Assembly (NCBI RefSeq): GCF_003477885.1
Contig: NZ_QUEE01000002.1
Span: 310,001-374,000, forward strand
DNA: 64,000 nt
Direction: 5' to 3'
From: Lachnotalea sp. AF33-28
Lineage (GTDB): Bacteria > Bacillota > Clostridia > Lachnospirales > Lachnospiraceae
Part shown: positions 17,048 through 25,633 of the stretch, piece by piece
How positions within the stretch are numbered: position 1 is the stretch's first letter
Layout of the letters: each line of letters opens with the position of its first letter
Made by a program: the position numbers and the translations under genes
The notes under the pieces: generated by a model
What the model saw: the letters and a program-made list of their open reading frames with translations, nothing else
What the model was told of the DNA's origin: nothing
The model's database searches: none

Positions 17048-17617
17048 CTATGACAGATATTGCTGCAGCTTTTTCAGGCTGCGGTGGCTTTTGGACAACA
17101 CGCTGCCCAGCGGAAGCCCCAGCATATCGGAGATTTCCCTGTATTTCAGACCGGATACGGCATGCAGTATGACGATCTGCCGTTCCTGTTCATCCAGCTG
17201 TGACAGGGCAGCCTTTAAAACCATCCGGTCCAGCGCATCACCGATGCCGGACAGATCCGGTTCATCTTCAGGCTCTGGCTGTTCGGAACATACGGTTCTG
17301 GCATCCGCGCGGAATTTCATATAGGCCAGATTCTTCGTGATGGTGAGCAGCCAGGCCATCGGTGTTCCCTGGGCACGGTAGAGATGCGCGGCTTCCCTGA
17401 CTTTGATAAAAGTGTCCTGCATGATGTCCTCAGCATCGTATCTGTTTTTGACGATGGACAGTGCATAGCCGTAAACGGCGCGTGAAGCCTGCTCATACAA
17501 TTCCTGAAATGCGGCCATGCTGCCGTCTGCGACCGCGCAGATCAGCGCTTCATCGGGTTTGCATCCTCCTGGGTGTCCGATATTTTGGATTGCTGTTAAT
17601 AAAAAAGTTACTATCAT
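17048..17617 (-). CDS. ECF-type RNA polymerase sigma factor
   Basis: A 189-residue group IV sigma factor. Region 2 contains YDAEDIMQDTFIKV, which opens the -10 element, and region 4 contains LKYREISDMLGLPLGSV, a helix-turn-helix for the -35. A short linker joins them. The ATG has AAGGAG seven bases upstream. It is the first gene of a two-gene unit with the RsgI-like anti-sigma factor. Pairing an ECF sigma with an RsgI-type regulator, rather than SigI, is seen in Clostridia. The regulon is not visible. Confidence 0.93.
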   Translation of the reverse strand: MIVTFLLTAIQNIGHPGGCKPDEALICAVADGSMAAFQELYEQASRAVYGYALSIVKNRYDAEDIMQDTFIKVREAAHLYRAQGTPMAWLLTITKNLAYMKFRADARTVCSEQPEPEDEPDLSGIGDALDRMVLKAALSQLDEQERQIVILHAVSGLKYREISDMLGLPLGSVLSKSHRSLKKLQQYLS

Positions 17618-17716
17618 GGGAGATCTCCTTCATACGTTCAGTGCTCGGAAGTCCGACATCTGATTACATCATAGTAATGCATGGGAAAGAGGTTTTATTG
17701 CAAAACAAAAAAATAT

Positions 17717-18646
17717 TTATAACCGTTCAGACGGCGGGATATTTGGAAATTTATCCCTGTAAAAGCTAATAAAAGCATGCATCGCCCTGGTGGGAGGCGT
17801 ATTTTTCCGGTAAACAAAACCGATGGTACGTTTTGCTAAGGGAGGTGTCAGAGGAATTTCCACCAGATTTTTGCATGCCAGATCTTCTTTGACGAAGTCC
17901 TTGATCACGCAGCCGATCCCCAGCCCGATGCGGGCAAATTCGATTAAGAGATCCATGGAGGTGACCTCCAGAACCTGTGCGGGTTCAATATGATGTTCGC
18001 TGAAATAGGCTTCGATGAATTTCCTGGTTATATTCTGGCGGTCCAGCAGCATGATGTTTCCGATCTCTAATATGCCGGCATCCATGACGTCCGTATGTTC
18101 CCGCAGCCTTAGATTCTCCAAATAGTTTTTGCTGACCACGAATCCGTCTTCAATTTCTGTTACCGGAAAAAATTCCAGATCATTCAGATTCTTTGGCTCG
18201 GCCACCAGACCGATATCAATCTGACGCTGTTCCAGCAGATCCAGCGTTTTCATGGTGGACTGGCTTAAAATATTGATCCGAATATGCGGATTCATGGGGA
18301 TAAAATCTTTCAGATACGGAACCAGAATATACTTGCAGAGGGTCGTGCTGACCCCGAAGCGGATCTGCCCGATCCCCAGGGTGTGTATGCGGTGGATTTC
18401 CTGTTCTCCCATATCCAGCTGTTCAAACGCGGCGCGGACGTGTTCGTAGAGGACGCGTCCTTCCTCTGTGAGCTGTGCGCCGCGGGAACTGCGCACAAAC
18501 AGCGGAACGTTCAGGCTGTCCTCCAGCTTGCTGATGGATTTGCTGATAGCGGGCTGGCTGATATAGAGTTCCTTGGCGGCCCGGGAGATATTTTCCGTGC
18601 GGGCTACCTCATAAAAAATCCGATAAGAAGACAGTGACTGGTCCAT
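17717..18646 (-). CDS. LysR-family regulator, probable leuCD regulator
   Basis: A 309-residue LysR protein with its helix-turn-helix at residues ~1-60 (NISRAAKELYISQPAISKSI) and an effector domain after it. The ATG has AAAGGAG nine bases upstream. It is transcribed divergently from leuC, with an exact inverted repeat of LysR size in the shared 124 bp region. Control of leucine biosynthesis by this neighbour is therefore likely. An intermediate such as 2-isopropylmalate could be the effector, which is inference. Confidence 0.9.
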   Translation of the reverse strand: MDQSLSSYRIFYEVARTENISRAAKELYISQPAISKSISKLEDSLNVPLFVRSSRGAQLTEEGRVLYEHVRAAFEQLDMGEQEIHRIHTLGIGQIRFGVSTTLCKYILVPYLKDFIPMNPHIRINILSQSTMKTLDLLEQRQIDIGLVAEPKNLNDLEFFPVTEIEDGFVVSKNYLENLRLREHTDVMDAGILEIGNIMLLDRQNITRKFIEAYFSEHHIEPAQVLEVTSMDLLIEFARIGLGIGCVIKDFVKEDLACKNLVEIPLTPPLAKRTIGFVYRKNTPPTRAMHAFISFYRDKFPNIPPSERL

Positions 18647-18675
18647 GATATCGTACTCCTTTATAACTTAAGATT

Positions 18676-18695
18676 ATAATAAATATTCTTATTAT
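18676..18695. promoter_or_regulatory. LysR operator between the regulator and leuC
   Basis: An exact inverted repeat ATAATAA-N6-TTATTAT sits midway between the two divergent starts and just upstream of the leuC -35. Its size and placement match LysR activator sites. Confidence 0.5.
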
Positions 18696-18699
18696 GTAT

Positions 18700-18728
18700 T
18701 TCAATTATATCAAATATGGTGCTAAAAT
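18700..18728 (+). promoter_or_regulatory. Promoter of leuC
   Basis: TTCAAT, 17 bases, TAAAAT with extended TG. The weak -35 fits activation by the LysR site that ends five bases upstream. Confidence 0.45.
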
Positions 18729-18770
18729 GGCAACAGTGGATAAAATGGAATCGCAAAGGAGGCATTCATT

Positions 18771-20033
18771 ATGGGGATGACAATGACGCAGAAAATACTG
18801 GCTGCACATGCGGGGCTGCCGGAGGTGAAAGCCGGGCAGCTGATCGAAGCCGACCTGGATCTGGTTTTGGGCAATGATATCACTTCTCCTGTGGCTATCC
18901 GGGAGATGGAAAATAAGATGACAAAGCAGACCGTTTTTGATAAAGATAAAATAGCGCTGGTGCTGGATCATTTTGTGCCGAACAAGGACATAAAATCCGC
19001 GCAGCAGTGCAAGTGTGTCCGTGAATTTGCCTGCAGACATGAGATTACGAATTATTTTGATGTGGGAGAGATGGGGATTGAGCATGCCCTTCTGCCGGAG
19101 AAAGGCCTGACTGTGGCAGGCGATGTGATCATCGGCGCGGATTCCCATACCTGTACCTACGGAGCTCTGGGAGCATTTTCTACCGGAGTGGGAAGCACGG
19201 ATATGGCTGCCGGGATGGCTACGGGCAAGGCGTGGTTCAAAGTGCCTTCCGCCATCAAATTTGTTTTGACCGGCAAACCGGCCGAGTGGATCAGCGGCAA
19301 GGATATCATTTTACATATTATCGGGAAAATCGGAGTGGACGGAGCTCTGTATAAATCCATGGAATTTGTGGGCGACGGCATCGCGTATCTGTCCATGGAT
19401 GACCGTTTCACCATTGCCAATATGGCGATAGAGGCGGGCGGAAAGAACGGGATTTTTCCCGTGGATGAGAAAGCTGCCGCCTATATGAAGGAGCATTCCA
19501 AGCGTGAGTTTACGGTATACGAGGCGGACCCAGATGCGGAATATGAACAGGTGATTACCGTGGATTTAAGCACATTGAAGCCTACCGTTTCCTTCCCGCA
19601 TCTGCCGGAGAACACCAGGACGATTGATGAGGTGGGAGACATTAAGATCGACCAGGTGGTGATCGGTTCCTGCACCAATGGCCGCATGGAGGATTTAAGG
19701 ATTGCGGCGGGGCTTTTAAAGGGCAGAAAGGTGGCCAAAGGCGTTCGCACCATCGTGATTCCCGCCACTCAGAAGATCTATCTGCAGGCGATTGAAGAAG
19801 GCCTGGTGCAGATATTTGTAGAGGCCGGCGCGGTGGTGAGCACCCCTACCTGCGGTCCCTGTCTGGGAGGATATATGGGCATACTGGCGGAAGGCGAGCG
19901 CTGCGTCTCCACCACAAACCGCAATTTTGTAGGACGCATGGGCCATGTGACTTCGGAGATCTATCTGGCGAGCCCTGCTGTTGCGGCAGCCAGCGCGGTA
20001 ACCGGCAGGATATCCTGTCCATGTGAGCTATGA
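18771..20033 (+). CDS. leuC: 3-isopropylmalate dehydratase large subunit
   Basis: A 420-residue protein of the archaeal/clostridial LeuC (homoaconitase-like) branch, shorter than the enterobacterial type. It isomerises 2- to 3-isopropylmalate in leucine synthesis. The three iron-sulphur cysteines are visible in VIGSCTNGR and TPTCGPCLGG, and the substrate-binding segment GADSHTCTYGALGAFSTGVG is intact. The ATG has AAAGGAGG upstream. leuD follows after an unusually structured 188-base gap. No leuA or leuB is in the window. Confidence 0.95.
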   Translation: MGMTMTQKILAAHAGLPEVKAGQLIEADLDLVLGNDITSPVAIREMENKMTKQTVFDKDKIALVLDHFVPNKDIKSAQQCKCVREFACRHEITNYFDVGEMGIEHALLPEKGLTVAGDVIIGADSHTCTYGALGAFSTGVGSTDMAAGMATGKAWFKVPSAIKFVLTGKPAEWISGKDIILHIIGKIGVDGALYKSMEFVGDGIAYLSMDDRFTIANMAIEAGGKNGIFPVDEKAAAYMKEHSKREFTVYEADPDAEYEQVITVDLSTLKPTVSFPHLPENTRTIDEVGDIKIDQVVIGSCTNGRMEDLRIAAGLLKGRKVAKGVRTIVIPATQKIYLQAIEEGLVQIFVEAGAVVSTPTCGPCLGGYMGILAEGERCVSTTNRNFVGRMGHVTSEIYLASPAVAAASAVTGRISCPCEL

Positions 20034-20067
20034 GCTGGGATATCTGGCGGAAGATAATTGTACACAG

Positions 20068-20203
20068 GTCATCAACCTTCGGTTGGTGACAGGAAAATAG
20101 GAAGCACACTGAAGTGTGCGTAGGTCATCAACCTTCGGTTGGTGACAGGAAAAATAGGAGGCACACTGAAGTGTGCGTAGGTCATCAACCTTTGGTTGGT
20201 GAC
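20068..20203 (+). repeat. Tandem double-hairpin array between leuC and leuD
   Basis: Hairpin A pairs GTCATCAACC with GGTTGGTGAC over a 3-base loop and occurs three times, at 20068-20090, 20124-20146 and 20181-20203. Hairpin B pairs GCACAC with GTGTGC over TGAA and occurs twice, at 20104-20119 and 20161-20176. The unit length is 56-57 bases. The last A hairpin ends six bases before the leuD ribosome site GGAGG. A related B+A pair stands before telA at 45461-45501. The array should form a chain of stems in the leuCD mRNA. Confidence 0.85.
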
Positions 20204-20221
20204 AGGAACGGAGGTTGTTTT

Positions 20222-20710
20222 ATGAAAGCAAAGGGAACTGTATTTAAATATGGAGACAATGTAGACACCGACGTGATCATTCCCGCGAGATATTTGAATG
20301 TATCGGAGCCGTCGGAGTTAGCTTCCCACTGTATGGAGGACATAGATACCGAGTTTGTTAAAAAGGTAAAGAAAGGTGATATCATCATAGCTGATAAGAA
20401 TTTTGGCTGCGGCAGCTCCAGAGAGCATGCGCCCATCGCAATCAAGGCGTCCGGCGTCAGCTGCGTGATCGCTGAAACCTTCGCCAGAATTTTTTACCGC
20501 AATGCTATTAATATCGGCCTTCCCATTATCGAATGCCCGGAAGCGTCCGCCGGCATCGGGGCAGGGGATGAGGTAGAGGTAGATTTTGACAGCGGTATGA
20601 TCTATAACCGGACCAGGGGCACTCAGTTTAAAGGGCAGGCTTTTCCGGAGTTTATGCAGAAAATCATAACAGCTGGCGGGCTGATTAATTATATCAACAG
20701 TCAGAACTGA
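20222..20710 (+). CDS. leuD: 3-isopropylmalate dehydratase small subunit
   Basis: A 162-residue swivel domain partner of LeuC. Visible hallmarks are the N-terminal GDNVDTDVIIPARYLN and the FGCGSSREHAP loop that contacts the substrate. The frame stays open upstream through the hairpin array, but the ATG at 20222 has GGAGG at 20210-20214 and gives the standard MKAKGTVFKYGDN beginning. It is expressed with leuC and ends at a strong terminator. Confidence 0.96.
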   Translation: MKAKGTVFKYGDNVDTDVIIPARYLNVSEPSELASHCMEDIDTEFVKKVKKGDIIIADKNFGCGSSREHAPIAIKASGVSCVIAETFARIFYRNAINIGLPIIECPEASAGIGAGDEVEVDFDSGMIYNRTRGTQFKGQAFPEFMQKIITAGGLINYINSQN

Positions 20711-20739
20711 ATTTAATGAGGAATGGGGACACATTCTAA

Positions 20740-20793
20740 AGTCAGAAATGGGGCCGGCTGATCCATGAAGATCAGCCGGCCCCATTTCTGACT
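20740..20793. terminator. Bidirectional terminator between leuD and the activase
   Basis: A perfect 24 bp stem (left arm 20740-20763, right arm 20770-20793; core GGGGCCGGCTGATC) with a 6-base loop, between two convergent genes. There is no long T run, but the stem is very stable. Confidence 0.75.
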
Positions 20794-20811
20794 GTTATGA
20801 ATAATCTCTGG

Positions 20812-23800
20812 CTATTGAGCTTTATTCAGATTTTTCTGCGCGGTAGCTAACATCAGCTTGATGCGGTTGAGCTGGTTTACCTCGCTGGCGCCCGGATCAT
20901 AATCTACAGCGATGATATTGGCTCCGGGATACTGTCTGCGCAGTTCCTTGATCACGCCTTTGCCCACCACATGGTTCGGCAGACAGCCGAAGGGCTGGGT
21001 GCATACGATATTGGTGGCCCCGCTGTGTATCAGCTCCAGCATTTCACCCGTAAGGAACCAGCCTTCGCCGGTCTGATTGCCCAGGGAAACGAAGTCCTTG
21101 GCGTAATCCGCCAGCTTTTCGATGCGGGCGGGCGGAGCGAAGTGTCTGCTCTTTTCCAGCTCCTTTCTGGCTGTCTTTCGGAGGAATTCCAACACCTGTA
21201 TGCCGATATTACAGAAGCGGGCGGTGGAGGATTTGGCTCCCAGGTTTTCTGCCTTGAAATTGCTGTTATAGAAGCAGTAGAGCAGGAAATCCAGCAGATC
21301 CGGCATTACGGCCTCCGCACCTTCCGCTTCCAGCAGCTCCACGAGATTATTATTGGCAAGAGGGGAGAACTTCACAAGGATTTCTCCTACAATTCCCACT
21401 CTGGGTTTCTTCAGGTCCTCGTTGAGAGGAAGGTTGTCAAAATCGCGGATGATTCCCCGCACATTTTTCTTAAAGGCAGTCCAGGACGCATTTTTGCCGG
21501 AAACCGCGTCAATGCATCTGGCTTCCCATTTTCGGTGAAGCTCATTGGCAGATCCGGGAGTGATTTCATAGGGTCTGGTCCGGTAGAGCACGCGCATAAA
21601 GATATCCCCGTATACCACGGCCTGCATGGCTTTCATCAGCATGGGCAGGTTATAGGTAAATCCCTCGTTGCGCTCTAAGCCCTGCACACTTAAGGAGATG
21701 ACCGGTATCTGGGGCATATTGGCCTTTTCAAGCGCGCGCCGTATAAAGCCGACATAGTTGGAAGCGCGGCATCCTCCGCCGGTCTGCGTCATGATCACGG
21801 CTGTTTTGTTCAGATCGTATCTGCCGGACAGCAGCGCTTCCATCAGCTGGCCCACAACGATCAGGGAAGGATAGCAGGCGTCGTTGTTCACATACTTTAG
21901 CCCCACGTCAACGGCGCTCTTGCTGTCACCGGGAACAATCTCAATATTATAGCCGGAAGAGCGCAGCGCGGCCTCCAGGATATTGAAATGAATCGGCGAC
22001 ATCTGGGGGCACAGGATCGTATAGTCCTTACGCATCTGTTTGGTGAATTCTACACGGTTATAGGCGGCGGAAATCACCTTGCGCTCAATGTGTTTGCCCT
22101 CCCTGACGCGCAGGGCGGAGAGGAGGGAGCGGATACGGATTCTGGCCGCGCCGAGATTGTTCACCTCGTCTATTTTCAAAACGGTATAGATTTTGCCCGA
22201 TTTTGTCAGTATATCGTTTACCTGGTCGGTCGTGACCGCATCCAGGCCGCATCCGAAGGAATTGAGCTGAATCAGGTCCAGATTGTCCTGGGTTTTTACA
22301 TAATTAGCCGCCGCATAGAGCCTGGAATGGTACATCCACTGGTCCATCACCATTAACGGCCGCTCCGGTCTGCTAAGATGGGAGACGGAGTCTTCTGTCA
22401 GCACAGCGATGCCATAAGAGGTGATCAGCTCCGGAATGCCGTGGTTGATCTCGGGGTCCACATGATACGGACGGCCCGCCAGCACGATGCCCCGGCGGTT
22501 ATGCTCCTTCATCCACTGCAGGGTTTCCTCCCCTTTTTTCTGCATATCCTCCCTGGATGCGATGAGCTCGGCCCACGCGTCATGGGCGGCTTTGCGCACC
22601 TCCTCGGCGGGGATGCCGCATTCCGCAACAAAAACATCCGTGAGACGCTGTGTCAGGACCTCCTCATCGGTAAATGCCATGAACGGATTCAGAAAACGGA
22701 TTTTTTTGTCATGCAGCTCTTCCACGTTATTTTTGATGTTTTCTGAATAGGATGTGACGATGGGGCAGTTGTAGTGGTTCTGTGCGTCCGGCGTTTCATT
22801 CCGCTCATAAGGTATGGCAGGATAAAAGATAAAATCTATCCCCTGTTTAATCAGCCAGGAAATATGTCCGTGAGCCAGTTTGGCCGGATAACATTCCGAT
22901 TCGCTGGGAATGGATTCGATGCCCAGCTCATAGATCTTTCTGGTGGACTGGGGGGAGAGAACCACTCGATAGCCCAGCTCACGGAAGAAAACCGCCCAGA
23001 ACGGGAAGTTCTCATACATGTTCAGGACTCTGGGAATGCCCACATCTCCTCTGGATGCCACATCGGGAGTCAGAGACTCATAGTGGAACATCCTCTTGTT
23101 TTTATATTCAAACAGATTCGGAATATTGTCTTTGTTCTTTTCCTTGCCCAGGCCTCTTTCGCAGCGGTTGCCGGAAATGAACTGTCGTCCGCCCGAAAAA
23201 CGGTTGATGGTCAGCAGGCAGTTATTGGTACAGCCTTTGCATCTCGCCATCGAAGTGTCATAGGAGAGATTCAGGATTTTCTCAATGGGCAGCATGGAGG
23301 TTTCGGATGTTCCGTCCCAGCGCTCTCTGGCGACTAAAGCGGCTCCGAACGCGCCCATAATTCCCGCGATATCCGGACGCACGGCTTCACAGCCCGCGAT
23401 GCGTTCAAAACTCCTTAACACCGCATCGTTGTAAAAGGTCCCGCCCTGTACGACCACGCGGCGGCCCAGATCCTCGGCGCTGGTGATCTTGATGACCTTA
23501 AACAGGGCGTTTTTTATAACGGAGTAGGCTAGCCCTGCGGAGATATCTGCCACGGTTGCCCCTTCCTTTTGGGCCTGCTTCACATTGGAGTTCATGAAAA
23601 CCGTACAACGCGTGCCCAGATCGATGGGATTGGGGGCGAACAGCGCTTCTTTTGCAAAATCCATGACGCTGTAGTTGAGGGATTTTGCAAAGGTTTCAAT
23701 GAAGGAACCGCATCCGGAAGAGCAGGCTTCATTGAGCTGCACGCTGTCCACTGTGTTGTTTTTTATTTTAATGCATTTCATATCCTGGCCGCCGATATCC

Positions 23801-25053
23801 AGGATGCAGTCCACATCCGGCTCAAAGAAAGAGGCGGCATAGTAGTGGGAAACGGTTTCCACCTCGCCCTCATCCAGAAGGAGCGCGGCTTTAATCAGCG
23901 CCTCGCCATAGCCTGTGGAACAGGAATAAGCGATGCGCGCGGTGTCGGGAAGCAGCTCGCTCACCTCGCGCATGGCGCGGATCGTGGTAGCCAGAGGGCT
24001 CCCGTCATTGCTGGAGTAAAAGGAATAGAGCAGGGTTCCGTCTTCCCCCACCAAAGCGACTTTGGTGGTAGTGGAGCCTGCGTCAATGCCCAGGAAGCAG
24101 TCACCCTCATAGGTGTCAAGATCCGCGGTGGCCACGCAGTGCTGGTTGTGGCGCGCCGTGAACTCGTCGTATTCCGCCTGATTGCGAAACAGTGGGTCAA
24201 GGCGTTTCACTTCAAATTCCATCTTGATATGGGAAGTCAGTTTTTTATGTAAATCCCGGATTCCGATTTTGGTATCCTGCTTGTAGTTCATAGCGGCGCC
24301 CATGGCGGCGAAAAGGTGGGAAAACTCCGGCGCGATTACCGCGTCATCCGTCAGTTTCAGCGTGCGGATGAACGCTTCCTTCAGCTCAGACAGGAAATGA
24401 AGAGGGCCGCCTAAAAAGGCCACGTTTCCGCGGATCGGCTTGCCGCAGGCCAGGCCGCTGATGGTTTGGTTCACAACCGCCTGGAAAATGGACGCGGACA
24501 AATCTTCCTTGGTAGCGCCTTCGTTGATGAGCGGCTGGATATCGGATTTGGCAAACACGCCGCATCTGGCTGCAATGGGATAAATCGCCTTATAGTTCTT
24601 TGCATATTCATTCAGTCCGGCTGCGTCTGTCTGCAGCAGCGTGGCCATCTGGTCGATGAAGGAACCGGTACCGCCGGCACAGATGCCGTTCATTCGCTGG
24701 TCGATGCCGCCGGTGAAGTAGATAATCTTGGCATCCTCGCCGCCCAGCTCTATGGCTACATCGGTCTTGGGAGCGTAATCCTGCAGCGCGGTGGAAACCG
24801 CTACCACTTCCTGAACGAACGGTATTTCCAGATGTTTGGATATGGTGAGACCGCCGGATCCGGTGATCATCGGGGATAAAGTGACATCGCCCAGATGATC
24901 GGCCGCTTTTTCCACCAGAGCGGCCAGCGTTTCCTGAATATTGGCGTAGTGGCGCTCATAATCGGAAAACAGGATCCGGTGCTGATCATCTAAGATGGCA
25001 ATCTTAACGGTTGTGGAACCGATATCAATACCTAATGTGTAAAAATTATTCAT
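20812..25053 (-). CDS. Acyl-CoA dehydratase activase-related protein (two ASKHA domains + DUF2229 + HgdB-like region)
   Basis: About 1413 residues. Two BcrAD/BadFG-type ATPase domains come first: phosphate loops at IDIGSTTVKIAI (residue ~9) and GIDAGSTTTKVAL (~320), each followed by a glycine/cysteine segment (GGTGSFIDQ; SSGCGSFIETF). A cysteine cluster RCKGCTNNCLL and a DUF2229 region follow, then an HgdB-like C-terminal part. Relatives activate 2-hydroxyacyl-CoA dehydratases by ATP-driven electron injection into an Fe-S cluster. Here activator and dehydratase-like parts are fused, and the true substrate of this class is not established. I chose the ATG at 25053 (MNNFYTLGIDIGS). Its ribosome site GGAGG lies 22 bases upstream, across a small hairpin (GGCAG with CTGCC) that could bring it into range. 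Confidence 0.85.
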   Translation of the reverse strand: MNNFYTLGIDIGSTTVKIAILDDQHRILFSDYERHYANIQETLAALVEKAADHLGDVTLSPMITGSGGLTISKHLEIPFVQEVVAVSTALQDYAPKTDVAIELGGEDAKIIYFTGGIDQRMNGICAGGTGSFIDQMATLLQTDAAGLNEYAKNYKAIYPIAARCGVFAKSDIQPLINEGATKEDLSASIFQAVVNQTISGLACGKPIRGNVAFLGGPLHFLSELKEAFIRTLKLTDDAVIAPEFSHLFAAMGAAMNYKQDTKIGIRDLHKKLTSHIKMEFEVKRLDPLFRNQAEYDEFTARHNQHCVATADLDTYEGDCFLGIDAGSTTTKVALVGEDGTLLYSFYSSNDGSPLATTIRAMREVSELLPDTARIAYSCSTGYGEALIKAALLLDEGEVETVSHYYAASFFEPDVDCILDIGGQDMKCIKIKNNTVDSVQLNEACSSGCGSFIETFAKSLNYSVMDFAKEALFAPNPIDLGTRCTVFMNSNVKQAQKEGATVADISAGLAYSVIKNALFKVIKITSAEDLGRRVVVQGGTFYNDAVLRSFERIAGCEAVRPDIAGIMGAFGAALVARERWDGTSETSMLPIEKILNLSYDTSMARCKGCTNNCLLTINRFSGGRQFISGNRCERGLGKEKNKDNIPNLFEYKNKRMFHYESLTPDVASRGDVGIPRVLNMYENFPFWAVFFRELGYRVVLSPQSTRKIYELGIESIPSESECYPAKLAHGHISWLIKQGIDFIFYPAIPYERNETPDAQNHYNCPIVTSYSENIKNNVEELHDKKIRFLNPFMAFTDEEVLTQRLTDVFVAECGIPAEEVRKAAHDAWAELIASREDMQKKGEETLQWMKEHNRRGIVLAGRPYHVDPEINHGIPELITSYGIAVLTEDSVSHLSRPERPLMVMDQWMYHSRLYAAANYVKTQDNLDLIQLNSFGCGLDAVTTDQVNDILTKSGKIYTVLKIDEVNNLGAARIRIRSLLSALRVREGKHIERKVISAAYNRVEFTKQMRKDYTILCPQMSPIHFNILEAALRSSGYNIEIVPGDSKSAVDVGLKYVNNDACYPSLIVVGQLMEALLSGRYDLNKTAVIMTQTGGGCRASNYVGFIRRALEKANMPQIPVISLSVQGLERNEGFTYNLPMLMKAMQAVVYGDIFMRVLYRTRPYEITPGSANELHRKWEARCIDAVSGKNASWTAFKKNVRGIIRDFDNLPLNEDLKKPRVGIVGEILVKFSPLANNNLVELLEAEGAEAVMPDLLDFLLYCFYNSNFKAENLGAKSSTARFCNIGIQVLEFLRKTARKELEKSRHFAPPARIEKLADYAKDFVSLGNQTGEGWFLTGEMLELIHSGATNIVCTQPFGCLPNHVVGKGVIKELRRQYPGANIIAVDYDPGASEVNQLNRIKLMLATAQKNLNKAQ

Positions 25054-25236
25054 ATAATTGCGGCAGAACTGCCTACCTCCTATCTTAACGGTACACTCTG
25101 ACAGCGGCATACCGGTCCGCAGGGGCTGCCTGCTCCGGTTTCTGGCGCTGCCCTATCATTTTATGTAATACGTTTCACCGTCATTCCGGGCGGAAACGTT
25201 CTTTATGAAAGAATGCAGTCAACAAAACACTAACAC

Positions 25237-25265
25237 ATTATAATATGGTAGAAACAAAATTTCAA
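25237..25265 (-). promoter_or_regulatory. Promoter of the activase gene
   Basis: Minus-strand TTGAAA (complement of 25260-25265), 17 bases, TATAAT (complement of 25237-25242). It gives a leader of about 180 bases before the ATG at 25053. That leader contains a CGTTTC/GAAACG stem but no recognised riboswitch. Confidence 0.6.
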
Positions 25266-25282
25266 GTAAAACGTCGACAGTC

Positions 25283-25310
25283 TTGACAAATGTATCGTTT
25301 ATGGTATAAT
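25283..25310 (+). promoter_or_regulatory. Promoter of the T-box/leuS transcript
   Basis: TTGACA, 16-base spacer, TATAAT with a TGG before it: near consensus. It is back to back with the activase promoter. Confidence 0.75.
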
Positions 25311-25334
25311 GTCGTCAAATTGAATTGAAAAAGA

Positions 25335-25610
25335 CGTTGAAGAGGAGTATTAAGCCGCAAGAGGTTTCAGAGAGCTGCCGGAGGGTGAAAGGCAGTGCCG
25401 AAAACGGCCCAACTCGCCTCGGAGTTCCATGGCAGAACCATTATAAGAACCGCCGGTTATGAGGCGGCCGGCAGATGCAAGTAAGCCATGGCGGGGGATC
25501 CCGTTACAGATTTTTAAAGTGCATATCCGCTTTGCGGCGGATATGAAATAGAGTGGTACCGCGGATTTCAGCCCTTCGTCTCTATAGCAGCAGAGAGAGG
25601 GGCTGTTTTT
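25335..25610 (+). promoter_or_regulatory. Leucine T-box leader of leuS
   Basis: Stem I has the AGTA bulge near 25347 and the GTGAAAGGCAG apical part. The likely specifier is CTC (Leu) at 25413-25415, within AACTCGCCTCGGAGTTCC. Stem III is CATATCCGC with GCGGATATG at 25522-25545. The T-box sequence AGAGTGGTACCGCGG is at 25550-25564, and the terminator stem 25569-25605 is followed by TTTTT. Uncharged tRNA-Leu would stabilise the antiterminator and switch leuS on. The T-box and terminator are plain; the specifier position is my reading. Confidence 0.92.
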
Positions 25611-25633
25611 ATTACAAAACAGGAGGAAAAAAA

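Noticed and set aside
20060..20215. CRISPR-like array
   Set aside because: Only two and a half units of 56-57 bases, spacers are nearly identical, and no cas genes are nearby. It is a hairpin repeat array.
20114..20221. Upstream extension of leuD with a repeated VCVGHQP-type peptide
   Set aside because: It is the hairpin array read as codons. The real leuD start at 20222 has its own GGAGG and the standard family N-terminus.
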